In this document: positions 55,189 through 64,000 of the stretch, one piece after another
How the letters are laid out: the number at the start of each line of letters is the position of its first letter
How positions within the stretch are numbered: position 1 is the first letter of the stretch
Source of the DNA: Polydactylus sextarius
Taxonomy: Eukaryota > Chordata > Actinopteri > Polynemidae
Assembly (NCBI GenBank): GCA_016801845.1
Contig: CM028925.1
Span: 3,247,501-3,311,500, forward strand
Direction: 5' to 3'
DNA length: 64,000 bases
The notes under the pieces: generated by a model
What the model was told of the DNA's origin: nothing
Seen by the model: the letters and a program-made list of their open reading frames with translations, nothing else
Database searches by the model: none
Made by a program: the position numbers and the translations under genes

Positions 55189-58100
55189 CTACGCCCCTGC
55201 ATCCGTCTGACAAGCCGAGTATCTGTACGAGTACAGCTTGTTGTCAGCGCCGCCACTCAACATGAGCTGAAAACACAACAAGAGACACAAAGTTACACGT
55301 TGACTTTTCTGCGCGAGACATTTAAATCTTTCGGTCTTTCCGCGCGTCTCACCCCGCTTTCTGTCCAGTCCACGCAAAACACTTTGTCCTCATGAGCCGC
55401 CAGGTCGTACAGAGGAGCCTTACAGCTGGAAGACACAGCACAGAAACATGGAGGTGTTAACTTTTACTCACTGGAGTCTTGCCCGTTTCAAAAAAAAAAA
55501 AAAAAAAAAAAGATTTAAAAACTAAAGACAGGAAGCTGATTGCAGACAGAGGCAGCGCTGGCAGACACAGGATGTCCTGCTCCACTTCCAATCATAACTT
55601 ACTTCTCACACTATTTCTTTTCCACAGTGCAGCAGCCATGTTTGGTAGCTCTACATTTATATTTTACCAATTTTCTTTGACAGCTCATTAAAACTAATGT
55701 GAAGACACATCCTGCAGAGGAACAGACCTTTTCTGTGGAGAGAAATAGCATGGTAGCCATGGTAACCACCTAAAAAAAATCCTGTGAACTGTGGCAACTG
55801 ATCTTCAACAATACAACAAAAACCCACTGAAAACACAATGTCAAAATAAAATATGATAAAATAAAATAAAATTCACTATCACTGCCGACACTAAAATATA
55901 TAAAAAAGAAAATATTACCTGCGCTAGTTAGTTGGATTTTCATGAATTTAACAACAAACACTTAAGATGTAAAAATGTAAATGGAAAGTGGAGGTAAGTA
56001 CTGTCACTGAGGATGAATTTTGATGAAAGATGAAAGAAACAAACACCACTATTGGTGTGATTAATGATAACAACAAATCCAGCACCCCCTGCTGGACAGG
56101 ATGTGGAAACACTTCTCATTTTTTTTTCTGAACTTAGACTAGTCCAGAGGTGTCAAACTTACTTCACAAAGAACCGTGTGGCTGCAGGTTTTTGTTCCAA
56201 CCAGTCAAGATCACACAGTTTGACCAATCAACTGTGTGAAGACTGAGATCAGTTCATTAAATGAATCGAGTCTGGTGCTGCTGCTGCTGTTTGGTTGGAA
56301 TATAAACCTGCAGCCACACGGTGCTTTGTGGAATAGGTTTGACACCTATGGACTAGTCCATTTAAACACACAATTGATCCTAAGTGATGTATGTCTACTA
56401 TACGTTACTCCTCTGATTTACAAAAAGCTGCTCTGCCTGGTCACACTCTAATATTTCATTGGACCACCTTTAGCTTTGATTACATAACACATTCGCTGTG
56501 GCATTGTTTCGATAAGCTTCTGCAGCGTCACAAGATTTATTTCTGTCGTGTGTTGCATTAATTTTTCACCAAGATCTTGTATTGATGATGGGAGATTCAG
56601 ACCGCTGCACAAAGTCTGGATGCATCACTTCATCAGGTGGCGACTTTTTTTTTTTTTTTGACCAGGTGGTTTGTTAAAGCCACACTGTTTCGTTTGTCGT
56701 TTCGCATTGAGTGACATGTTCATTTATCATCATGACACACTCTGATTCAGACCTCATCCTACTGTCAAACACTTAATACTTAATCCACCACGGGAAGTAG
56801 TCCCCAAACAGATGCACTATCGCTTTCTTTTGAGTAAAGTCTGATAAAAATTGATTAGAATATTATTTCAACAGCCCGTAGGAGATTATGTGCACAGACC
56901 TTCTAGTGTCCCACAGTTTGACGAGGTTGTCAAGGGAACCAGAGACCAGTTGGTGCTCATGGGAAGGCGCCCACTTCACGGCGGTGACCCAGCCAGTGTG
57001 TGAGGTCAGAGACAGCAGCACCAGGGACCCATCTGTAGAGGAGAGGAAACGTTCAAAAGCATGAAGAGGTTGAAAATTAACTTTGACATGAAAGAGTCTG
57101 TGGCGTTCAGAGCTCAGCGGTACCTTTGGTGCGAGGGTCCCACAGTCGGATGTGTCTGTCGGTGCTGCCTGAGGCCAGTCGACGGCACAGAGGCGAGTAG
57201 GAAATGCAGTTAAACACTTTACTGCCCGTCTGTGGGAATTAAGGAAGTGTCCATTTATTAAAGCAGAAGCTAAATAAACAGCATTGAAATGTTTCTAGTT
57301 AATGCTACGTCTCACCAGTGTCGTCTTCATCGCTGTCGTCTCCACATCCCACACACGGATGGTGTGATCCCAAGATGCACTGCAAATCTCCTCGTTGTCG
57401 CACCAGAGGACAGAAGACACTGCCTCGTTGTGTCCAGACAGTGTCATCAGAGGAGTCTGTATCGGTATTAGAGTATAAGAGACTCTTATTTTGGAATCAA
57501 TTCATTGGTTTATACATAACAAGCTCATTTACAGTCCAACTCTACACTCACCCTGGTCAAACCAAGCTGCTGAGTCTTCTGCTTCTTTCTCGGTCTGTCC
57601 GCAGGTTCTTCAACCTCATCTGCCTCGTCTGTGGGCACTGAGCAGGAGAAACGTGTGTTATGTGACAACTATTTCCTTTTATTGATGCCTATGAGTCATG
57701 TGATCACTGTGAGCTTGTACCTGCTGACCAGATTTTCAACATTTTGTCCCAAGAGCCACTGCAGAACTGAAAGAAAGCAATAGTAACGTTAGATATATAA
57801 ATCAAATTAAATTCCGGTTTTGACTGATTATCCCATCATCTCCATCTTCACCTTTGAGCCGCTGGGGTCTGTAGCAACAGTGTCGACGCTCCCCGTGTGT
57901 CCACGACAGCAGTGTCTGGCTTTCACCTTGTTCCTCTCAGAGTTCCACTCCCACAACAGGATGGTTTGGTCCAGAGAGGCCGTGAGAAGCAAAGAGGTCA
58001 GACCTTCTGCACAGGAAAAATCCACACACAACTTAAAAACATTACGATTATTAATAACCGTGTGAATGTCTGCAGTTCAGTCCAGCTCACCTCTTTTCAC

Positions 58101-59211
58101 CCAGGCTACATCTTTGACTACATCCGAGTGTCCTGCGACCGTCATCACAGGTTTTCCCTCCACAGACCAGATCCTCGCCGTCTTGTCGTATGACCCTGTC
58201 AGGATCCTGCACAAAAATGCACAGACACAACAAAGCTGCAGTGACATTATTCCTGTTTGTGCTGTCTCGAGGTGACATAGGTATCAGCCATCGTACCATT
58301 CAGCATCAGCATCCAACGAGCTAATCCAGTCATCGTGCATCATACACTCCTCAGGCTCCGGGGCTGTGATTCGCTCCACGTACTCGATCTCGACCACTTC
58401 TTCCTGAAACGCAGATGGACACACTCACAGTTGAGTTTTGCACACACACTTGGTATATCTGCTCAGGGTTTGGATGCCGACACGGCTCGTACCGTTGATA
58501 TTCCTTCTGTCTCCATGTGAAGGGACAACGGCGTTCGCAGGAACTGACCCCGGACCAGGAAGTCGAACTCCACCTTGTTGTGGGATGCTATGGAAACAGT
58601 GCACATATGTACATAATCTCAGTGAGTTTCTACATTGTCAAGGAGTAATAATAGTTTAGACAGGGCAGCATTAACTGGAATATCAGCTGGGTAGTCGTTC
58701 AGTACACATATTTGGACATTTTCATATTAATAAAGAAGAAAATACACTGTATTTTTTACCATTTTTAGCCAACAGCAGCTGGTTGATAACATTGCTGAGG
58801 TCCTCCACTTGAGATCCAGCTGGGATGGAGAATGGAACATCATCTACAACATACCTGCAAACATATTAAAACCACTGTTACTTTAACCTAGTCCATATAA
58901 ACCCAACAGGGATATAATGGATTATTGTGATAGAAAAACGTCAGCCATGTTTGGATGTTGTTGACTTTAGCTAAGCTAAATTAGCAAGCTAACAGGCTAA
59001 CTGTGCAACTAACTCAGAAAGCATATAGAGGCTAAACCACGTGTGTTTTCTACCAATACTTGTTAACTTATAACTAAACACATTGTTTGCAGGAAGTTAT
59101 AGCTAGTTAGCCTGCTTGTTAGCCCAGACGTCTGGAGTTTTAAATGACATTAAAACGACTCAGCGCTCACCTTTTGTCCTCAGTGAAGAATCTCGCCTGT
59201 AACTGCGACAT
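55189..59211 (-). CDS. wdr12: Ribosome biogenesis protein WDR12 (wdr12), 13 coding exons, 423 aa
   Basis: Exons in transcript order: 59211-59171, 58854-58760, 58587-58493, 58403-58297, 58206-58091, 58006-57852, 57766-57721, 57637-57552, 57456-57316, 57229-57124, 57032-56900, 55425-55353, 55266-55189. All phases match, and the length equals human WDR12 (423 aa). The protein is a subunit of the PeBoW complex (PES1-BOP1-WDR12) in the nucleolus, needed for 27S/32S pre-rRNA processing and 60S maturation. An N-terminal NLE domain covers about residues 4-90 (VEFDFLVRGQFLRTPL). Seven WD40 repeats follow, with signatures such as LDQTILLWEW, SASWDHTIRVWD, GSTDRHIRLWDP, GSLDNLVKLWDT and SGGADNKLYSY. The basic linker RPRKKQK lies between repeats, as in orthologs. 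The 1.47-kb intron before the penultimate exon holds two transposon remnants. Confidence 0.97.
56145..56350. mobile_element. hAT-type MITE with 8-bp target duplication, in a wdr12 intron
   Basis: Terminal inverted repeats CAGAGGTGTCAAAC (left) and its near-complement at the right (CATAGGTGTCAAAC when reversed) extend to about 65 bp with mismatches, including CCGTGTGGCTGCAGGTTT in both arms. The flanks are identical 8-bp copies of GACTAGTC (56137-56144 and 56351-56358). The CA-G-GTGTCAAA terminus and the 8-bp duplication fit hAT elements. There is no coding capacity. Confidence 0.85.
56451..56615 (-). pseudogene. Tc1-like transposase C-terminal remnant
   Basis: The minus-strand frame reads LPSSIQDLGEKLMQ, then INLVTLQKLIETMPQRM and VIKAKGGPMKY. 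This is the C-terminus typical of Tc1/mariner transposases of fish. Only about 55 codons remain and no termini were recognised, so the copy is dead. Confidence 0.85.
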
Positions 59212-60064
59212 TGTTCTTATTTACGTGTTTCTGTAATAAACCACAGACTGTGTGAATCTTAACGTACAGTTTGTTAATAACTACGCTCACTGGTAACTCG
59301 TCCACACCACCGTGGACGACATGTGGTTCACAACAAGGCGAATCAATTGAGCACAGATAAAACGAGTGGCTGTGACTGATCGGATATCAGCAAGTAATGT
59401 CTGGCTGTATCGACGCTGCGTTCAGGGATACTCGGAAATCATAAAACATATCTTCCAACAGTTCCCGGTGTGTGACCTCAAAGCATAAACATGGCAGCTT
59501 GGACACTGTGGTGTTTCTGTGGCTATTAACTAGTTGATTTAACTATAATTAGTGCAACTTAATCACATACATTAATCAAATTGGTAAGGAAAGGCCCATA
59601 CCGTATCATATACTTTGTGAGTTTAAACGCAGTCACGTTTTATGCACGTTTACTCGTAGGAGGTCTGAAAGCCAGGACTTCCGAGTTTCATTGAATGCTG
59701 TGTATCTGTACATTTACTCATTGGTGCTTATTTAAAGGATTTTTCATCTTTTTAAACATCTTTACATTTTTAATACGCCTACTTTCACCTCAGAAGTCGT
59801 TGACTCGTAATCGTTAAATGAATTTATTTTAATTTTGGTGTCAACTGTCTTGTATTAGTATTACTGAAGTGAGTGACGTTCAGATGTTCATCACTCTTAA
59901 CAGTCTTAAACCAGCAGGTATTAATAATGATTTGTTGCAATTTATTACATTCTATCAAACTTTTTAAATTATTTTACATATATATATTATTAACTTATAA
60001 TGGATGGAGCATGTTGAATTTTTAAAATATGTTTTTTTTTTTAAATAAGAGAAAATGACAAACA
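59212..60064. other. Spacer between wdr12 start and nop58 3' end, including the wdr12 promoter
   Basis: The wdr12 promoter must lie just above 59211; the first about 300 bases carry a few CpGs and no clear TATA box. The remainder to 60064 is AT-rich with no recognised feature. Confidence 0.5.
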
Positions 60065-60080
60065 ACATTACAACAAAATG

Positions 60081-60086
60081 TTTATT
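60081..60086 (-). terminator. nop58: Probable polyadenylation signal of nop58
   Basis: TTTATT on the plus strand is AATAAA on the minus strand, about 405 bp beyond the nop58 stop codon. This gives a compact 3' UTR. Confidence 0.55.
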
Positions 60087-60490
60087 TCACCAGGGCTGAT
60101 GTTTAGTCTCAGACAATTAAAAAAGAGAGAACTGGGAAATGTGACCAACTCCTGCTCAGTGCTGCTTTTGACACGTGGACGTTCACAAATAAACATCGAC
60201 GTCGAAATTGTCAAACCAGGATTCGCAGGTTACAAACTCATTAACACATTAAAAAAAAAATAGATTTACATTTTTCACTCATTTTACAACTCAAATGAAA
60301 GTGAGTGAGTGATAAAATTATAATTTTCTTTCCTGATGTCAAGACACAGATATTCAACGCACCGTTGCCCTCGACAGACTTGAAGACAACACCGGGTTGT
60401 AGTGGAGGATGAGATATGCTTAACATGAAACTAAAATGGCATAAAAACTAAGACAAAATATATATACATGATCTCTTCTTTTCAGTTCTT

Positions 60491-63400
60491 TCAGTCGTCA
60501 TCTTCTTCCTCTGCCTTTACCTTCTTTTTCTTCTTCTTTTTCTTCTTTTCTGACGACTGATGAGAGAGAAAACGGTGGTTGGTTAAAATTTGAAGGACGA
60601 CAAACTTTGCCAAATCTGTTTCTGAATTATCCTCAAACTTTTCACCTCTGTTACTGCTACTTCCTCCTCTTCCTCCTTTGCTTCCTCGGCTTCAGCCTCT
60701 GCTTTCTTGTCCTTCTTTTTCTTCTTTTTCTTGGGAGGCTCCTCTGCCGCTTCTTCCTCTGAAAAACGTGGACCAAAAAAACCAACACTTTCAGCATCAC
60801 AGGCTGCAGTGTGAATATTAAAATGACAGATTCGATTCATCTCAGATTCACCCACCTTCTGTTACTGTTTCCTTTTTGGCCTTTTTGGATTTGACCACGG
60901 GCGTCACGGGCTCTTCAGCCTCTTCAGCCTCCTCTTCTTCAAACTTCCTCTTCTTTGAGGTGGTGGGAATAGTTGAATCGCCAGATGGATCATAAATCTT
61001 TACTTCGCTGTGGAGGAAAAAGATGCGGATATTTATAAGTTACCATATTTGCAAATTTGCATATATATAATCTTTGAAAAGGTGTTGTTGCTAATATTCA
61101 CCTCTTGTGCTGGTATTTATCTGCCTTTGCCATCGCTTTTCCTGTTCCACTGATTCTTCTGATCTGAAAAGAAATGGAGACAGGTAAATTAGAGGACAAA
61201 CGGAAGGAAAAGGAGCTGGGCAAAAAAACGCTGGTGCTTGTATTATGGTTCAGTTCTGTAGTTGTACTTACTCCCTTCTCCTCGAGCTGCCTCAGTCTCG
61301 CCTCCAGCTTGGCTCGGTTCTCCGCTCCCATCTCGGCGTTCGTATCCTCTCCCAGGGCGTCGTAGCGAATAGCCAGCGCAGCTTTGGCCGCCAGCATCCT
61401 GGAGATCTGGTTGGAAAACGGGAAACGCCGTTTATTTTCCCATCGCCGGCGTCATACGTCACTATTTCACTGCAGCTGCTGGTGAAGTTGAAACTCACCT
61501 TGCCCTTGTTCTTGGCGGTGGTCTGACCCACGAGAGAGGCGTGATATATGAGACCGTACTTTGGCGTGTCTTTGCGTGTCTTCAGGGCTCTGAACAGAGC
61601 CTTCTCGGCGCCAAGGATCTGAACGGTGGAGGCTGGGTGCTTGGCCAGATTCAGGAGGGAACCTGAGCGACAAAACAACAAACATATAAACTAGATATTC
61701 TCAGCAGAACAGGCGTGTCGCATCATAATTTTAAGCTCAGATGAGGTAGTGACTTAAAACCATCAGTGGTTCTCAGGAAAGCGACATAGAGTCATGATCA
61801 TCACAGCTCGGTCGGTTTTAAACACCATCGCTTGTTGAGGACTCACCGGCGTGTGAGATGAGGCGGGCACCGACCAGCTCGCCAACCATCACCGTCAGGT
61901 TGGGGGCGATCGCCATCATGCGGTTCTTCAGGTAGTCGTAGAGCTGAGCGCGGTAATCTGTGATCTCGATCACCTGCGGGAAGGGAAAATAGACGATTTG
62001 CTCAGTGTGATAAACAATCAGATTAGTAGTTTGAGTCATTTCAGGTCATGGTCATGTGACTGTTCAGATGAGGTAGTGACTGAGAACCCACATGGACTGT
62101 TTCAGGATAAAGACAAAATGTCGTCATCATCACCACTGTCACTGGAGCTTACACACACACACACATAATGGCGGAAAGTTAACACACACATACCTGATCA
62201 CACAGGTGCCTGATGTTTTCAATGTCCTGCTCAGACACTTCGGTTCCCATGGAGATCTCAGCGGCCAGTTTGACCTCGGCCTCGATTTCCTCAGGGATAA
62301 GGTCGGACAGATCGGAGCTGGCCACATTCGTGCGGTCACCTGGAGGAGAGGAGAGATTTTCATCAGGAAATGACCAAAATGAGTCAGAATGAGAAGTCAG
62401 AATATCAACTCAAGAGTAATTTTCAGACGCAGATGTACTTTTCTTTTACCAATTTTGCGGACGGTTTTGCAGTAAGCCAAGTTGTCCGTGATGACTTTTC
62501 CCAGCTCGGGGAAGTGCCAGCCGTACCACTCCCTGCAACGCATGATGTAGTTGTTGAGCTCTTTATCCAGATCGTCGAGAAGAGCTGAAGTAAATAAAGA
62601 AGAGGTCAAATTCAGCGTCAGATGAAATATTCATGTTCATTTAAAGAAATTTGACATTTCTCATTATTTCATACAATAAACAATCAAGACATGATAATCA
62701 GACTATGTAAATAGTCATCAGTTGCAGACCTAATAAGGATATACTTACAAATAGCCTGAACAATCATGGTGTCCACCTTGTCTGGACTGAACTTCAACTT
62801 GTAGCGGGACAAACTAGAAGCAGAACATAAAGATGCTGGTGAGTTACTCAATGCTGTACCAGATTACAGTTGGTTAACACTGAGGTAGAAAGTGCAGCCT
62901 CAGTGGTAGTGACGAATGCTGAGAAAAATCTACAGGGAGGATTCAGACAGCAAATGTAATCATAGGCAGCAGCAGTGTTCAGGCAACGTCGTATATGTGC
63001 ACCGACCTGTGAGCCAAACCCAGCGACATGGCGCTGATCTCTTTAGGAGGAAGTCCGGTGATGAGACTCTCCATCTGGCTCCTGATGCATCGCATCAGTT
63101 CAGCCACAGCAGGACTGTGGACGCAGCTCAGGTCCAGCTTCTCCTGCAAAACACAATCCATTGAAGATTTACCTCCTGCAAATAATGATTTATGATAATA
63201 AAAAAAAAACTGCAAACGTTGGGTCACTTACTTTAATAACTCCACCGAGTTTTGCATCACTGATCGCCAGCTGTTCATGAGCCTCTTTGGCAACAACTTT
63301 CTTCAGCACTTTCTTCAAACTCTTGCCGATTTTTCCCTCAACAAGGGCAGTGGCAGCTGAGAGGATGAAATTAAAACAAAAAATACACTGTTCAATCAAC

Positions 63401-63827
63401 TGTCAACCAGACAAACATTTCCATTTTCAATCTCTGAGAAATTTAAAATGAACCAATTAAAGTGGTCTCAGTGGTAGTGACGAATTCTGTGAAATGCCTC
63501 ATTGTTAAATCAGACACAGAAACACATCACAGACCACATGTCTCAGCTGTACATTAGTATTGAAACACATGTCATTACCTGCTAAAGCCTCTGTCGTGTC
63601 CTGAAACTTCTCAAAGTGTTTCAGCTTCACACTGAATGAGACAAAAAAAAGGTAAGATAAATAATTATCCACTGTGCATAAACTAGACTACAGCTATAAA
63701 TCACAGCTGACTGGCTGCTCTGATTGACTGAAAGCTGCAGCAACACTTACATTTTATGTGCTTTCTCAGGCGTTTGAAACTCCTTGTACAAGCTGTCGAC
63801 CTGTTGCAACTTGGATTCATCAAGCAC
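60491..63827 (-). CDS. nop58: Nucleolar protein 58 (nop58), exons 2-15, 5' end outside the window
   Basis: Exons in transcript order: 63827-63751, 63631-63579, 63356-63232, 63143-63007, 62813-62749, 62584-62450, 62339-62194, 61973-61847, 61662-61499, 61406-61272, 61163-61102, 61007-60856, 60758-60646, 60556-60491. These give 518 codons plus stop, in frame throughout. Exon 1 (about 15 residues in human) lies past the right edge. Nop58 is a core protein of box C/D snoRNPs with fibrillarin, Nop56 and Snu13, and acts in rRNA 2'-O-methylation in the nucleolus. Conserved parts include LGGVIKEKLDLSCVHSP, LNNYIMRCREWYGWHFPELG, the Nop domain APNLTVMVGELVGARLISHA and ILGAEKALFRALKTRKDTPK, and a Lys/Glu-rich C-terminal tail. 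Four introns each contain a box C/D snoRNA on the same strand. Confidence 0.97.
61734..61808 (-). ncRNA. snord11: Box C/D snoRNA, SNORD11 type, in nop58 intron between exons 61973-61847 and 61662-61499
   Basis: The minus strand shows terminal stem AGCT/AGCT, box C GTGATGA, D' box CTGA, a C'-like TGATGG and box D CTGA. The guide before box D, GTCACTACCTC, is complementary to 18S rRNA GAGGTAGTGAC. The fifth-base rule points to the third base of that target, the site of human Gm509, guided by SNORD11, which also lives in NOP58. Box D is about 70 nt from the acceptor, a usual spacing for intronic C/D snoRNAs. Confidence 0.88.
62056..62142 (-). ncRNA. snord11: Box C/D snoRNA, second SNORD11-type copy, in nop58 intron between exons 62339-62194 and 61973-61847
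   Basis: The minus strand has stem GTGAC/GTCAC, box C GTGATGA, an internal CTGA (D') and box D CTGA. The guide block AGTCACTACCTCATCTGA is shared with the copy at 61734. It predicts the same 18S target (human Gm509 position). The rest of the RNA differs, so this is an old duplicate like human SNORD11B. The exact 5' end is uncertain by a few bases. Confidence 0.82.
62894..62970 (-). ncRNA. snord70: Box C/D snoRNA, SNORD70 type, in nop58 intron between exons 63143-63007 and 62813-62749
   Basis: The guide TTCGTCACTACC before box D CTGA is complementary to 18S rRNA GGTAGTGACGAA. The fifth base from box D pairs with the A that corresponds to human Am512, the SNORD70 site. The terminal stem GCTGCC/GGCTGC has one mismatch. 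Box C (ATGATTA) departs from consensus, so expression is less sure than for the copy at 63462. Confidence 0.75.
63462..63537 (-). ncRNA. snord70: Box C/D snoRNA, SNORD70 type, in nop58 intron between exons 63631-63579 and 63356-63232
   Basis: Perfect 6-bp terminal stem GTGGTC/GACCAC, box C GTGATGT, D' CTGA, a C'-like ATGAGG, and guide AATTCGTCACTACCA directly before box D CTGA. The guide matches 18S rRNA over at least 12 bases and targets the human Am512 position. Box D lies about 105 nt from the acceptor. Confidence 0.88.
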
Positions 63828-64000
63828 CTTAAACAAAATAGACACTCACAGTTAGCTGTCATGCTTTAGAAAAAGTCTGATCAACACCAAACTACCAGTG
63901 GTAGGTAGAAACTTAGAAGATATAGGAATAAGCATTATATTAATCCTACAGCCTCCCATTATAATGCAATAAAGTACAGCAGTGATCTTATCAAACTTTT

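Noticed and set aside
62585..62748. A fifth possible C/D snoRNA in the nop58 intron (TGATGA and CTGA present)
   Set aside because: There is no terminal stem, the C-to-D distance is too long, and no rRNA complementarity was seen.

Overview
The window is nuclear DNA of a teleost fish, most likely a percomorph. The evidence is spliced vertebrate genes with GT-AG introns, long (TG)n tracts, and dispersed repeats of types common in bony fish: hAT and Tc1 remnants, a tRNA-derived SINE and (TG)n-linked elements. All coding sequence belongs to one vertebrate gene neighbourhood, the counterpart of human 2q33. No bacterial, phage or CRISPR features are present.

Layout, left to right. Near 1.0 kb is the first coding exon of a DOCK-D (zizimin) Rho-GEF on the minus strand. 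It is head-to-head with bmpr2 (plus, 13 coding exons, 3351-34983, predicted 1067 aa), whose introns take up most of the left half of the window. Next is fam117b (plus; 7 coding exons found, 39746-43072; the long N-terminal exon expected from mammals was not found). Three minus-strand genes follow: ica1l (14 coding exons, 47099-53531, one apparent 1-nt frameshift), wdr12 (13 coding exons, 55189-59211, 423 aa) and nop58 (60491-63827; exon 1 lies past the right edge). Exon boundaries were read by hand, and splice phases were checked by requiring each exon length to keep the frame. Every exon of bmpr2, wdr12 and nop58 fits; ica1l fits except for one exon that is 1 nt short.

Four introns of nop58 each hold one box C/D snoRNA. 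Two have a SNORD11-type guide and two a SNORD70-type guide. The guides are complementary to the same short stretch of 18S rRNA and are predicted to direct methylation at sites three nucleotides apart (human Gm509 and Am512). The host gene therefore encodes a core protein of the same class of snoRNP.

Mobile-element remnants: a 583-bp foldback element (6937-7519), a deleted hAT copy with a readable transposase C-terminus (18781-19990), a 206-bp hAT-type MITE with an 8-bp target duplication (56145-56350), a Tc1 transposase tail (56451-56615), a tRNA-like SINE head (39965-40055), two copies of a (TG)n-linked element (18072 and 29491), and several unnamed dispersed repeats.

How the genes relate: bmpr2 is a type II BMP receptor kinase. 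nop58 and wdr12 both serve ribosome production (rRNA modification; 60S maturation). ica1l is a BAR-domain trafficking protein. fam117b has no well-defined function. They are neighbours by conserved synteny, not an operon. No wholly new biological system is evident. The strongest points are the paired snoRNAs in nop58, the ica1l frameshift, the missing fam117b 5' coding exon and the foldback element.
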